Part shown: positions 1 through 11,958 of the stretch, piece after piece
How positions within the stretch are numbered: the first letter of the stretch is position 1
Layout: each line of letters starts with the position of its first letter
DNA from: Monosiga brevicollis MX1
Taxonomy: Eukaryota; Opisthokonta; Choanoflagellata; Craspedida; Salpingoecidae
Reading direction: 5' to 3'
DNA: 42,500 nucleotides
NCBI RefSeq assembly: GCF_000002865.3
Contig: NW_001865051.1
Coordinates: forward strand, 818,047-860,546
Notes under the pieces: generated by a model
Database searches by the model: none
Told to the model about the DNA's origin: nothing
What the model saw: only the letters and a program-made list of their open reading frames with translations
Program-made: the position numbers and the translations under genes

Positions 1-153
1 TCAAAAATTTAATGAGCTGATGCGAATGGAGGAGACATGCACGATCAAATCGGTTTTGCTTTCATTGGAGTGGTGATGGATTCTGGATGTGGGCTCTGAG
101 TGAGTCATCGAGGTCTGGATTAGTTTGTGGACAAGCTTGTGGACAAACTTCTG

Positions 154-1415
154 CTAGTCCTCATGGCTGACATCTGGGCGTTTGGCGTGAGCTTTCGCCC
201 ATTCATAGCCGGTAAAAGTCAGAGAGGAACTTAGGATGGCAAAGCTGAGGCGGGGGAAAAAGCCACGGTAGACACCCCGCAGGCCTTCGTGGCGTATGGT
301 CCATTGCAGAATGGTCAGAAACCCTTTGCTAAGGGGTCGGGTGACAGCGTCGATAGGCACGGCGCATATGGGTGAGTGAGGACATTTGTAGTTGGTCGGG
401 AAGGCAAGCAGTCAGGGTCAAGGGTGTGTACCGAAGAAGACGGGCATCGTGGGGGTTGGACCAATCCATGGCTTGTTGACGCGTCTTGGCAACGTCGAGA
501 GGGTTGGTGAGCAAGACTGAAACGCAGCCAGCTGCACCACCAGCAAGCAAGTGAATGATGGGCTGCTCATCAATCAAAGGCCAAAGGCGCTTGAGTGAAG
601 GCTGCAAGTGAGGGCTAAGGTAGTGCTTGGTGTGTTCATAAGTGGCAAACCAGATGGCTGATGCTGGTGCAAACGTGGCAATGGAGCCCCCCAGCCCGCG
701 GTAGAAGCCTGTGCAAAGGGTTGCCGTGAGGGTAGCGGCGATGCAAGGGGCTAAGTGGCAAAGCAGGTGGTTCCAAGGAGAGCACACGCGCGCGAGGGAA
801 GTTGGTGAGCCAGATGCCAAGTCACAGACCTAGGAAGCCTTCTTGGCGATAAATGCCTCGCACCACATCACGTAGAGTGGCACTACGTGGGTGAGACTGG
901 TCTGCGTAGAGGGGCCTTTGAAGAGAGGCCACCATTTGCTTTTGAGCAATGCAATCAGCTGGGGTGTGCACGACAAGGGCAACAACGTCCCCCAGAAACC
1001 CGGCTGCCCCGCTAATTAGCCAACGAGACCAAGCAGACAGGGGCCTATCGCCATCTGTCGTCTGGCGGTGCTCAAGACTTGAGGAAGCCCGGGCAGGCCG
1101 ATCAAGGACACGCGTCCAGGTTTGGAGGCGCTCGCGAGCGAGCTCATAAGTCGCGAAAAAGGAAACCTGTCCAGGAAAGGCGGCAGCAGAGTTGACGAGG
1201 CACCCTCGGTAAAAGCCACGCAGACCCTCGCGCTGCCACAGGTTTCGGGTGAGCCAGCTTATACTGCGCGTCTGGCCCTGCAGAGGCAAATCAAATTGCT
1301 GGCGGGTTTTGATTAGGTCCACGGGATAAAGCAGAACATCGAGGGACACGAGAAAGGTGCCCGAGTAAAGAATGTATTTGCTCCCATCAAGCTGTTGCCA
1401 GGTCAGATCCTCCAT
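154..1415 (-). CDS. SLC25A44: Mitochondrial carrier, SLC25A44-like
   Basis: This is a six-helix inner-membrane carrier. The SLC25A44 family is known for branched-chain amino acid import into mitochondria. Three exons, 1415-830, 708-432 and 328-154, sum to 1038 nt (345 residues plus stop), with AG/GT borders and matching phases. The start is the ATG at 1415 (MEDLTWQQLDG), whose W..LD..KY pattern matches the family's N-terminus; no in-frame ATG lies further upstream. The three repeats carry PVDLIKTR, PADCIAQK and PLDVAKTR as the Px[DE]xx[KR]x[KR] signatures. The second is degenerate, with Ala in place of the first basic residue, as is common in this subfamily. GFYRG and FATYE blocks follow each repeat. 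The gene diverges from the DPY19 gene. Family assignment is strong; the exact substrate is inferred from resemblance only. Confidence 0.85.
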
Positions 1416-1799
1416 GTCGGCGGTTGGTCCTTCGACAAGGTGCCATCGGGGCGCGTGCAGGAGGGCCAGGCACTGAGGAGGCTGCTCCAAGTCAGGCACA
1501 CGGCCGGGGTGCAAATAGGCTGACTCGCTTTGTGATGCGGCTGTAGGCGTTATTGCCGTTGCTTCTGAGCCACCGCGGCGCGCTGAGCCAGTCCTCAGAA
1601 CCAGCTTTCAGACATTGCTCGCTCGAGTGCAAGGGGTCGGCAAAGCTTGTCCAGGCAAACAAACTGGGGAGGTGTTGCCAGTGGTGCGAAGCAAATGACC
1701 AACGTAGTTCTGAACCTGTACAAGGAGGAGTGGTATGCAAAAATGGTCAAGGCCACGCTCATCCAACACACGCGGTCGAGCGCGCGCTGCCTGCGATGG

Positions 1800-1888
<89 letters not shown>

Positions 1889-2161
1889 TGAAAGGACGCT
1901 GTTGTTGCATCTGCCTTTCACACGGACGTTTGACTTCTCTGCTGCGACATAAAAAGTATGACATTAATTGTCATCATCATCATCACCATCATCAAAATTA
2001 AATTTTCTCTCCCTCTCTCCTTTTTTTTTAATGAAAAGGTGGTGGTGGTGATGGCTGGCTGAATGGGGCCTCGGCTGGGTGTGGTCTAGAATGTCAAGTG
2101 CTTGAGTACAACAAGTGGGCAAGACGGTGCACGGCTGGTCTCAGAGGAGGCACTGTCGACG
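1416..2161. other. Divergent intergenic region with GT array
   Basis: This lies between the start of the carrier gene and the first candidate start of the DPY19 gene. It holds a long (GT)n array and a short CAT/CAC-rich stretch near 1970-1995. I see no convincing coding exon. Promoters for both genes should lie here, but no clear core element stands out. Confidence 0.6.
1802..1890. repeat. (GT)n microsatellite
   Basis: About 80 bases of uninterrupted GT are followed by a TATGTGTGTG tail. Open frames reading Cys-Val or Thr-His through it are artefacts of the repeat. Confidence 0.97.
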
Positions 2162-5100
2162 ATGGCGATGGATCCAGAAACAACAGCGACACGAACGCCG
2201 CAGACCATGCTGCCGCTTTTGCTGTCGTATCGACGATTGTTTCCGGCCTTTCGCGTTATGGACCTCAGCCCCTGGCTCCGTCCTCTGTTCATCCTTCTGC
2301 TTGGTCAGTCAATGGGACATTGGCCTTTGGCAGCGCTTTGAAGTCGCATGGTGGTTGTTCCATGGGTCTATCGTGTCGTGCAGACGTGTGCCTCACGATG
2401 CTTTGAATACCCCTCTCACGTGATGTGCAGTCGGCAGCACGGTCCGGCTCGAGGCGTGAGTGAATAGCCCGAGGCGTACCCACACTTATTGCACCCTTGT
2501 CCACTGCGTGACCCCTTGACCCTTACCTCGTCCTTTCAGTGCCTATCTGGAGCGCTTACAGGAAAATGCCAAGTTCTTTAGCCACCTCTCGACGACCGAG
2601 CGAGAGACTGCCATGTGGTCAGAGCAGGTACGCATCAGCAGCACCAGCGGGCTTGGGTCCTGTCATTCTTTTTGTGTTAAGGTCGCTGCGTGCAAAATCC
2701 ACCATGATCGCCTGAAGCTCGGATAGCACATTTCTCAAGCATGGCTTGCTCCGTTGTTCATAGTCCATGTACTATTCGTATTTCAAGCGCAGCGTGACGA
2801 TGTTCCGGGACGGCTCTTCCTGGGCGCAGGTTGCACAGGTTGGTTCGCTTTCTCCAAAGCAAGCTTCACTCAGCAACGCTGTCGACGAATATGAGTTTGG
2901 TTTCATTTGACCCCGCTGGTGTCTGAGGCAGAGATTCACCGTAGACGAGACCATCGAATATCCAGACGCGATCAACGCGCTCAACCGTTTTAACATTTAT
3001 CCTGAGCTAGCACTGGCGCGGCTTTATTCACTTTTGGAACGCGTGCGTCAACGACTCTCTGTCCCTTTTGTCTTCTTTCTCTTCTTCAGGACACCTTGGT
3101 TCTGCCTTTTCTCATGCCATCGCGCTTCTTTGGCCTTGTTCACATCGTCATTATGCGCCATCCCGCCGCCCAGTCTTATGAGGAGGTCGCCTCGCCCGTG
3201 TGCACAACTGGTGCGTTGCTTCAGCCTCATCGCACTGTATTTACAAAATCACAGTCTAACCAGGTTTGCAACACACCCCGACCTCCTCCTTTTCAGTCAT
3301 GCGAGCTGCCCCATTGGAGCCTGTAATGGCCTGCAGCGGCTGGCTCAATGCAGAATACTTTTACTCTCGTGTGAGTGTGTGCTCGTGAAACTTACTTTTG
3401 GCGCACCGGCCAATTCTTGTCCAGCACACCCTTCAGGCTTTGCCAAGGCGCCTTCTCCCTTCTGATGCGCCTAACCCTTCGCGACTCGATACTCAGATTG
3501 CCCACCAGTCATTACTCATCCAGCCTCCTGTTTTCTTGGGCACCGGGCCGGGTGTGAATAGATGGTGTTCCTGATGCAGGGCGCAGGCCTGGGGGCGATG
3601 GTTTACATGACTTACCACGTTTCCCACAATGCCCTTGCCGCGATGCTCGTCGCTCTTTTTGCTTTTTACAACCATAACGAGGTACCTTTTTCAACGCTCG
3701 GGCTGCCGGCATTTTGATGTCAATTCCATTCCGCCTGTTACTGATGCATTTTCCTCTGTGCAATGTTCGCCCGTCCACTCTACACTTGCACCTTTGCATA
3801 GATGACGCGCGCACAATGGATGCCTTCGCTTCGCGAAGCTTTTGGCGTTCCATTGCTGCTATGGCAGCATCTCTTTGTCGTCGCCGCGACTCATGCGTTG
3901 GTCTTCCATGTCTCCGCTCTTGCCTTTGCTCCGATGCTTGAATCAATACTCGAGGCTGTCTCACTCATCTCGAACGCATATGTTTAGCAAGCGCCGCGCC
4001 GTTCTGCAAAATGGACTGCTGCAGCTGGCTCTTGGGATTACCACCTTCCTTGCGTTGCTGGCTTGGCAGTTTGCCCCCTTTGCCCTTTTCACTCAACTTG
4101 GAGCACTGCTGGCGACGTACCTTTGTGGGTATCTACGCCTGCGCGTTCTTGCCCGCATGGCATTTGTTCAGGTTCGATGATTGTCCCTGCATGGACAGCC
4201 GGCATACCCTCCTGGAAAGGCCCTTTCGCTCATTTCGAGGGTTGATCTTTCCTTTCTACATCACAAATGCACAGTTGCTTGCGACCTTGGGAGCCGTTGT
4301 GGCCATGTATCAGCAAGAGTCTTTGGTCGTCAGCCCGTATCTCTTGACTCTCCTCGGTGCGCTCCTGCTGCTCAATTGTGCACTTTTCAAGCTGGCAGTG
4401 CATTTTGCTGTTTGCATGGCAGTCAGCCCCACTCATGCCTTGTGCCCTGGTATAGCATTGCCCTTTGCGGTATTGCTGGAGCGTTTTGTGGACGCAAATC
4501 AGATGTCGGGCCGCTTCCTGCTTGTGGTTGTGCTCGGACTGGTTGGTCGGCGAGGCCCTCTGCACCCGTTTTGATGCCCTGCTTTTCCTGCCCCATCGTG
4601 TTGCCCACCCGATCAATGCTCTCACCGCGTACTGGCTTGGTTTCACTCAGGCGGTGGTTCTCGGCAAGCTGGGCATTCAATTCATGACCAACTTGGGTGC
4701 TGATGTAAGGCCTTGACATCAGCAGAGCTTGGCGCACAGCAGGAAATCACTTTGCCTTGCTCTGTCAGTCGCACATCTTTCACATCTTAGGCACCAAGCT
4801 ATTCGGATTGCCAGCAAACTTTGATGCGCAGCTGTACCTCTGCGCGCCCGAATTCAGATTTCTCAACGAGGTGAATCGCCTCTTCAAAAGTGGGCAGGCA
4901 CTCGACGCTACTGCCTTTTGCAATCATTTTGCGCACGGTCAAGACAGTTTCTACTTTGATGTCCTGAATAATCCGATGGCCTGAGTTGGGGAGTCATTTC
5001 TTCCAGTAGTCTCACATTTAAAATCCTTGGGTTGGTGCATGGTGTGGTAGGAATATACGACGCTGACAAAAACTTGCCTTCTGCCTGCCGCGGGACTTGT

Positions 5101-5658
5101 GGTGACGGCGGTGGGCTTGCTGGTTTGTGATGCACCGCTTGTGCTAAGGCGGTGAGGTGATTTTATATTGTTGCCACGTTCACTGCCACCACTGTGTGTG
5201 TGTGTGTGTGTGTTGTGTATGGGGGAAACAATGGGCGCTAGATGTTGCAAACACCGCCATCGGATCGCTCTCGGAGCAACACATCCATCGTCTACTTGAC
5301 GATGCAGACCATCGCATATAGCTTGCTTGCCGTATTAGTGATGCGGCTCAAGGCACTCATGACTCCTTTCTTGATTGTTATGGCAAGCCTGCTGGGTTCA
5401 GTGACGGTGGGTGACTCTTGGCTTTGCTAACAAGCGTCATTTTGAGCTCTTGGTTACATGACCTGTTGTGTCGATGAACCGTGTGCTCCTCCCTTTGCCG
5501 CAGTTTTTTGCTCCTCTCTTGCGGTTGCTGCGGATCAAGAGGGACCATGTTGTCATCTTTGTGCACGCCCTCTTCTTGGTGACACTGGTTGCAGGTGCGT
5601 TTAGAGAGATTAGGCCGAATCGTTCAAGTGCAGATTTTGTCCCTACCAGTTCCAAGAG

Positions 5659-5711
<53 letters not shown>

Positions 5712-6532
5712 TGAGAAGTCGTGCGGGCGCCGTCACGGGCGCGCCTTTGCTGACGTTGTCCTTTGGGTGCCGATGTAGTGGCAAGCCAGGCGGGTCTAGC
5801 CAATGTGTATCAAAATGTGACCCACAAAGGGGAATTCCAACACCCCCATCTCACCGAGTTGGTGGAGCACGTTCAAAAGCACCTCAAGCCTGAGATGACG
5901 ATCCTGGCTGGCCCCATGTCGGTGCTACCCATCCTGCATAGTACGGCTGGTATTCGGACGGTTAACCACCCACATTATGAGAATGCCGAGCTGCGACGGC
6001 GCACACATTTACTTTATCAGATGCTAGCTCTTCGGAGTGATTCAGAAATGCACACGGCTGTTGCACAATATGGCGCAACCCATCTCCTTCTGCATAGGGA
6101 CCATTGTGCCGCAGGTACCAGGTGAGTCAGCTCGAAGCACCACTCGAGACTGCACATGCCCATCAGGCTCGAGGATTATTGTTGCCTGGACTTTGTGAAA
6201 TGCACTCAATCTAGCCATGAATTGGCCATCTTGCTTGGACGGTGCGTAGCTCGGGCGCGTGTGGTGTCCAATCCTATTACACTCCAAGTTTGGGCGTGAC
6301 TGAACCGTTTTGTGTGCGCTGGCTGCGCCGGCAACAAGCAAATGGTTTTTTTCGCATCGCCTTTCGCAACGAGCACTTCACGGTATGGCTTGTGCGACGC
6401 GCGCCCTCAAAGCACCAGGCCCTGTCCTTCTCACTGTATTGGCTTTTCCGCCTCCACTCCCTTGCCCCCAATCTTCCCAGCTGTTGCAACTTCAATGACT
6501 TCTTTGCGCATGATGAGGTTAGATTTTTGTAG
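2162..6532 (+). CDS. DPY19: DPY19-type protein C-mannosyltransferase
   Basis: This is a multi-pass ER membrane enzyme. The family attaches mannose to the first Trp of WxxW motifs, using dolichol-phosphate-mannose. Exons I can place: 2540-2627, 2764-2838, 2932-3042, 3090-3210, 3297-3370, 3562-3681, 3802-3900, 3992-4171, 4275 to about 4397, about 4555-4704, 4769-4870, 5051-5151, 5277-5406, 5504-5594, 5779-6121, 6167-6241 and 6289-6532. Family landmarks in order are FSHLSTTERE then YYSYFK, a YP..INALNRFNIYPE block, FYNHNEMTRAQWMPSLRE, the LLAWQFAPFALFTQ helix, a VMRLKALMTPFLIVMASL helix, and the luminal RTVNHPHYENAELRRRT block. The first exon and start are uncertain. ATG 2162 opens a hydrophobic frame, but no clean donor joins it to the exon at 2540. 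The borders near 3900, 4397 and 5151 are also tentative. Confidence 0.88.
5661..5710. repeat. Poly(T) run inside a DPY19 intron
   Basis: Fifty consecutive T residues lie in the intron between exons 5504-5594 and 5779-6121. An exceptionally long pyrimidine run sits here about 70 nt ahead of the acceptor at 5777-5778. Confidence 0.95.
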
Positions 6533-6572
6533 ATTTCACATCCGCATGCTGACAATTGAATCATACGCGAAA

Positions 6573-6640
<68 letters not shown>
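6573..6640. repeat. (CA)n microsatellite
   Basis: An uninterrupted CA array lies just downstream of the DPY19 stop codon. It is followed by a short TCACATCA-rich stretch to about 6680. Nothing else is recognisable up to the next gene start at 6862. Confidence 0.97.
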
Positions 6641-6641
<1 letters not shown>

Positions 6642-6861
6642 CACATCATCTTTCACATCAACATCAATGTTTTCACATCAACAATGGGAGCAGATCAAAA
6701 GATGAAAAAACAAAAAACAAGTGGCAGCACCGAGATTCTCCTGTCTGTGATCGTTATTCAAGCTCAAGCAGTGGCTTGTTCAGCCATGACCGGGCAGGCG
6801 GGGTGCCCCGGTCTGGGCCATTTTTTAGGCAGACGTAGCACTCTCCACAGCGCACTTCACC

Positions 6862-8664
6862 ATGTTGCGGTTGAACACCGGCAGGCATGGCGTTGGCTCA
6901 GCCCAGCACGGGACATTGGCCCGGGCCCAAAACACGGGCGGTCGAGACGAGCAGAGCTCAATACTGACACACTCGTTGGCCAGTCTACCTATGCAGGATC
7001 CGGTCACTTCGCTCATGCAGTGCATAGCTGGAGCCCAGGATGCTTCCAGCCCGCCCATCTGGTCTGGTGACCATTTGCCTTTTGGTGAAGAGAACGCTGA
7101 CTTGCCGCCTTTCCTCAGCTTTCCTTTTGAGAATGACGATTTGGCGGACACCTTACTATCCGAGCAAGACATGTTACAAGCGACTCTGGAGCCACCGCAG
7201 CTTAATTATCAGGGAGTGCGCAACTCTGACATTGTGCCCAGCCAACATCAACTGGGCAACGAATCAGCTGATGCCAGCCGTCTTTTCTACCCCGCCTCTC
7301 CCACTTTGCCACCGCAATTGACCACGCCATCACCCAAGGATACGCTGGCGAGTGAGAGTCCTTCCACGTTTGAGGGGGCTGCGTGCCTCCAGGCCAGGCT
7401 GCCCTGCACAATTCGCACCGCCGCCAATGCGGGCATGCACGTGGGAACGACCTTGACAGATGGCGCTGGCACCGTGTCAGCCGAAGCCAACAGTGGGACC
7501 ACCAGCTCACGGGGCATTTGCCGAGAGTTGCAGGCTGCTGCAGTGCCCGCTAGGCGAAGACTTGCAAAGCGTTCTTGGGTTGACAAAAACGAGACGGCAG
7601 CAGTTGCAATGCCAAAGCCCTGTAGGTCGCTTCTCACGCGATGTCGGCATGAAGAGCCCGTGCTTCAAGTTCCAGACAACATTCAGATAACTCGCAGTTT
7701 TGTGGTGCGGGTCAACCTTCCTGCACATCTCCCAACAGACTTGGAGGTAAGGCAAGCGTCGCTGGCAATTGTGGCAGCTTGCCCCCCCCACTTGTGCTCA
7801 CCTCCATGTATGCTACTGGATGAATCCAGGTGATGGGGTTCAGCGCGAATGGCCAACGAACGCATGCCATGCCCCTGGAATCATTGGTGATTTTGCTCTC
7901 CAGCCCAGCGCTCGCTCACGAAGTGTACTACTTGCAACTCGGCGCCATTTATGAGGCCGAGTCTGAGTCCCCTCCTCGCACTCGGAGTAAGGGCCGGGTG
8001 GAGAAGCACAAAGTGGCTGCTCGCACCACCGACCCACAGGAGGAAGTGGATACACACATTTGGCACATTGCAAACACACACGCCGCAAGGCACGAAACCG
8101 GTGCGTGCTTGACAGCAAGTTTTGGTGACGCAAACTCATCGCATCTCTTGCCAGCTGCACACAAATTCTCTTTATCCGTGCAAACCATCAATGACTGGCT
8201 GGTGTGGTTGTAGAGGCAGAGGAGCATGCCGTAGTTCGGCTGACCGCCAACACCCTGGCCTCGGTGACACTTTATCCCATCGTTACTGGGCAGCGCGTTG
8301 AGGTCCCCACGCGCTCCTCCAAACGGTGCATTGGAACCAGAGCCGATGTAGCAGCCAACTGCAGCAAAAAAAAAGAGGATACAGATGCAGAGCCCACTTT
8401 GGTGCTGGAGGCACAAGTGACGTTGGTGGGTCGCCTGTCAAAACGCCTTTCGACCCCGGCACGCCTCGTGGCAGCGTGGCAGCGCGCCTCGCTAAATCAT
8501 CAGGTCTGTATTTAGAACGTATCTGGTGCGACATGATGTCCTGAGTTGTGAGACTGAGGCAGTGCCAACTCCCATAGGTTCTGGCGCGTACTGGCCGCAG
8601 CCATCATGAACTTGCGTCGCTTTCAGCAGTTTCGGTACGATTCCCCTTGCTTCGCGCATCATGA
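6862..8664 (+). CDS. Unrecognised 510-residue protein
   Basis: Four exons, 6862-7746, 7830-8100, 8214-8503 and 8578-8664, join with consistent phases (sum 1533 nt) and good donors (GTAAGG, GTGCGT, GTCTGT). The first 260 residues are low-complexity and Ser/Thr/Pro/Gln-rich, with acidic hydrophobic patches such as FPFENDDLADTLL. This looks like an intrinsically disordered, activation-domain-like region. The C-terminal half looks folded: a basic patch (PARRRLAKRSW) precedes alternating hydrophobic stretches (SFVVRVNLPAHL, EVYYLQLGAIYE, SVTLYPIVTGQRVEV, TLVLEAQVTLVGRL), consistent with a beta-rich domain. A disordered acidic N-terminus, basic patch and beta-rich domain is an arrangement seen in some transcription factors, but I recognise no family and see no motif for p53, Rel, STAT or Ndt80. 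It converges on RPS11. An upstream exon cannot be excluded. Confidence 0.7.
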
Positions 8665-8944
8665 CGCACGAGCAGCAGATCATGCGCCACCTTTGATGCC
8701 GGCTGCGTTTCCCTGACAGGGTCCAACCTTGGTGCATGGCAAAAACTGGGCTTGCCGAACGCAACGACGGCGCAAACGTTGAGTATCGAGTTGCTGTTTG
8801 GAAACCGGGCGCTTGGACAATGTCGTAAATGAACGGCAATGGCTTTGTGAACACAGACGATATAAGCATTTGAGAAAAATGGAATGAGTTTTCGTGCAGT
8901 CAATTGATGAGGTTCATCAGTTGGATGTCCACGGCAACATCCGC

Positions 8945-9924
8945 TTAGAACTTGGAGAACTTCTTGCTACCACCGCTGTTCTTAGCAATGCGCAGCACGT
9001 TGAATCGCACGGTCTAATAATGATATCAGGGTAGATCCGAGGCCAAGCCGGTGAGATTGAACGAAAATGAGTTAATCACAAGCGCAAACACAACAAGAGG
9101 CTGCCTCTTAGTTTCTTTTTGGGAAAGGAAATCAGCAAACCAAAGAAATAGAAACAAGATAAAGAAGCGTACCTTGGAGAGAGGGCGGCACTGGCCCACG
9201 GTGACCTGGTCGCCAACGGCGATATCACGGAAGCAAGGCGACACGTGGACGGGCAGGGTCTTGTGGCGCTTCTCGAAACGGTTGTACTTCTTGATGTAGT
9301 GCAAGTAGTCACGGCGGATGATACCCGTCCTGCAAAAGATTGGATCAACAAGACAAACATGAGAACCATCAGCCACCTGCACTCAATGATGTCAAACTGT
9401 CGACCCGGCTCGGCTGGATGGCCTTTTCTGAAAAGTCACGAGAACCGCAGAACTGAGAAAGTGGGCCGAGCCAAGGGTGAAGAGGGGAAGTTTACCTCTG
9501 CATCTTCAGGGTCTTCACAACACCAGTGAGCAGACGGCCGCGGATGCTGACATCGCCGGTCCAGGGGCACTTCTTGTCAATGTACTTGAGCTCACGAGCC
9601 TGAGAGCCAAAGAAAATCGCGGACACAATGCACACGAATGAGCTTTCTCATTGGACATGGAGCCAGTGACTCGCAGCACGGAAAGCATGCCAAGACATCG
9701 ATGCACAAGCTGCCAAAAATGTACGACAACATCTTCTGGAAACAGAATTCAATGCAAGGCTTCCAAATACCCACCTCCTTGGGAGTCTTGAAGCCAAGAC
9801 CAACGCTCTTGACAAAGCGGAGGTCCTGCGACTTGGCGCGCTGGCCGAGAACACGCTTCTTGTTCTCGAAGATGGGCTTCTGCTTGAGGTAAGAACGCTC
9901 CGACTGCGCACCCGTGACATCCAT
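8945..9924 (-). CDS. RPS11: 40S ribosomal protein S11 (uS17)
   Basis: This is a small-subunit ribosomal protein of the uS17 family. Coding exons 9924-9775, 9599-9496, 9329-9173 and 9013-8945 sum to 480 nt, giving 159 residues; the human protein has 158. Diagnostic blocks are [81 protein letters not shown] and the C-terminal KKFSKF. The ATG at 9924 lies five bases after an acceptor (CTGCAG at 9935-9930), so the leader is spliced from an upstream non-coding exon. Codon use is strongly biased towards GC-ending codons such as AAG, CGT/CGC and GTC, as expected for a highly expressed gene. The unrecognised gene at 6862-8664 converges on it. Confidence 0.97.
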
Positions 9925-10376
9925 GGCGACTGCAGGGAAGCATGAAACAATAAAAAAACCACGTGAATGCTTCACAATGATTTTTGGACGAATCAACGAT
10001 GCTTGGGACTGCGGCAACCAGCCAGCTGAGCTAGAGAACGATGCTCTCTGGCCCTGCCCAATAAACACGAGCATTCGGAACAACAAAACTCAATCCCGAG
10101 GTCTGCCATCAACACGCCGAGGGCTGTGGGAGAAGCCCCTTGACGAGCATCGAGCCAAGGGGCTCAAAGGGCATGTGGTCTGTGCTGGGCCGTCGTGACA
10201 GAGCCTGACACGTCCGAGGCTCACTGGCTGCCACGGGAGCAGTACCACAGCGTGTGCAGCGCTCCACGTCTTGATCGCAGAGGGATGGTAGCCCCGACAG
10301 CCCGCCCCGACCCCGAGCTCGTGGTCCCATTTTCGCTGAGCGACGCGTCGTTCTGTGTGCGCCATCGTGTACTCAC

Positions 10377-10396
10377 CGGTCGAGGGTAAAAAAAGG
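10377..10396 (-). promoter_or_regulatory. RPS11 non-coding leader exon with TOP-like tract
   Basis: On the minus strand a CCTTTTTTTACCC pyrimidine-rich tract is followed about ten bases later by a strong donor (CCG then GTGAGT, at 10376-10375). The intron would run to the acceptor at 9931-9930. A short, pyrimidine-starting leader exon with an intron before the ATG is typical of ribosomal protein genes and would resemble a 5' TOP. The transcription start is inferred, so the right-hand end is approximate. Confidence 0.55.
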
Positions 10397-10672
10397 CTGA
10401 CCTTAAGGTTCAAATCTCCTCAGATTCTTGAGATTGGCCAGTCTCTACAGAGACTCGCAAAGACTGCTGACAACATGTGAGGCCCGATTCAAACTGTCAG
10501 CAACAGCCGTTGTAAACAGCATTTATTCTTTTCCTTTTTCTCTTTGTTTCTTTCCTTTTCTTTCCTTTCCTTTCCTTTTTGTGTGTGTGTGTGTGTGGGA
10601 AATTAATTTTCAATTCTGTCTGTGTGAGTGTGTTTATTTGGGCGCTAGGTGTTGACGGCAAGACCACGAGCC

Positions 10673-11923
10673 ATGTCCACGGCGAAGCGGCAGGCAGACC
10701 GTCAGCTGACGGCTGACAACAACGAGGATAGCGATGACGGGGCGAACAGCTCTGGCTTGTTCCAAAAGGCTTCCTCTGAAACCTTGGCCAAGCGCAAGTG
10801 AGGCGACTGCATTTCCTTTCCTTTCCTGGCTGAGGCCCCGCGGGCTACCGATCAATGAGTGGCCTGCTTCCCGTTCGCTCATGTCGTACTTGGGGTGATG
10901 ATGTAGGATTGTGTCAGCCAAGCGCAATTCAAGTACAACCAGCTCACCGGTATGAAGTTTATGTCCCGCCCTTGACGTCTGCGGCGAGTGGGTCCTCAGT
11001 GAGCAAAGCAAAGGCACCCCGACTGACCAGCTGCGGCGTTCGCCCGGATTTTGTCATCCTAGAATCCCTTGGCAGCTTTCAAGGGGTTTGGTTCCTCAGG
11101 CACAGATCTCAAGTCCAACCTGTCAGGCTTCAAGGCCCCCAGTAAGTGAGGCGGTGCCTCAGGCAGGTGGAGGCTTTTTGGCTTTCAAGAGTCAGTTCGA
11201 GAGTTGATAAGAATGGAGCTCATGCGTCCCGGTGCGGGGGTACACAGGCGACTCGGCTGGCTCCCCTTTTGGCAAGTCTGCGACAGCGGGTAGCGGTGAT
11301 GCGCGCACTCCCTTTTCAGGAGGTGCAAGCAAGGGCGGCTTTTCTTTTGGCAACAAGACAGACAGCAGCAAGACGGCCTCGCCCTTTGCCGGATTTGGTG
11401 CCAAATCGGCCGGCTCAGAGTCAAGCTCAACTCCGGCGTCCCCCTTTGGCCAAGGTGCCAAGACATCAGGCTTCAAGTTCGGCAGTAGTGCATCCGACTC
11501 GCCAAGCACTACCACCAAGCCAGTCTTTGGGGGTGCATCGACGTCAGACCCCAAGAAAAGTGGTTTTGGCGGTTTTGGCGGTTTTGGTGGCTTTGGTGCC
11601 AAGAAGGTGGGGTTATATCTGCAAGTGCTCAGTGCGAGCTGGCGTGCACGTTCAGGGGTGTGCCTTCCGTCTTGTTGTATCTGTGTTTGATATTTTGTTG
11701 AGAGCGGCTCACCCGACACCACCCTTGTGACCAGGATGACCAAAAGAAGGAGACCCAGGAGGCCAGCAAGGACGAGGATGAGGACGAAGAGGTTGCGCAA
11801 GTGGACGATGAAGGCGACGACGACGACGCCGGCGCGGCTGAGGATGACAATGGCGGTGACGAGGGCGATGATCACGACAATAGCAACGATGACAATGACG
11901 ACGACGACAACGACGACGATGAC

Positions 11924-11958
<35 letters not shown>

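Noticed and set aside
1553-2001. Cys-Val and Thr-His repeat frames
   Set aside because: They are produced by the GT microsatellite. No exon structure links them to a gene.
10400-10416. GGTTCAAATC box-B-like sequence (also at about 25278 and 31224)
   Set aside because: No acceptor stem, anticodon arm or box A at the right distance was found, so no tRNA gene is supported at any of these sites.
11192-11875. 227-codon minus-strand open frame
   Set aside because: It is antisense to NUP50 exons whose FG repeats and splice phases are clear.
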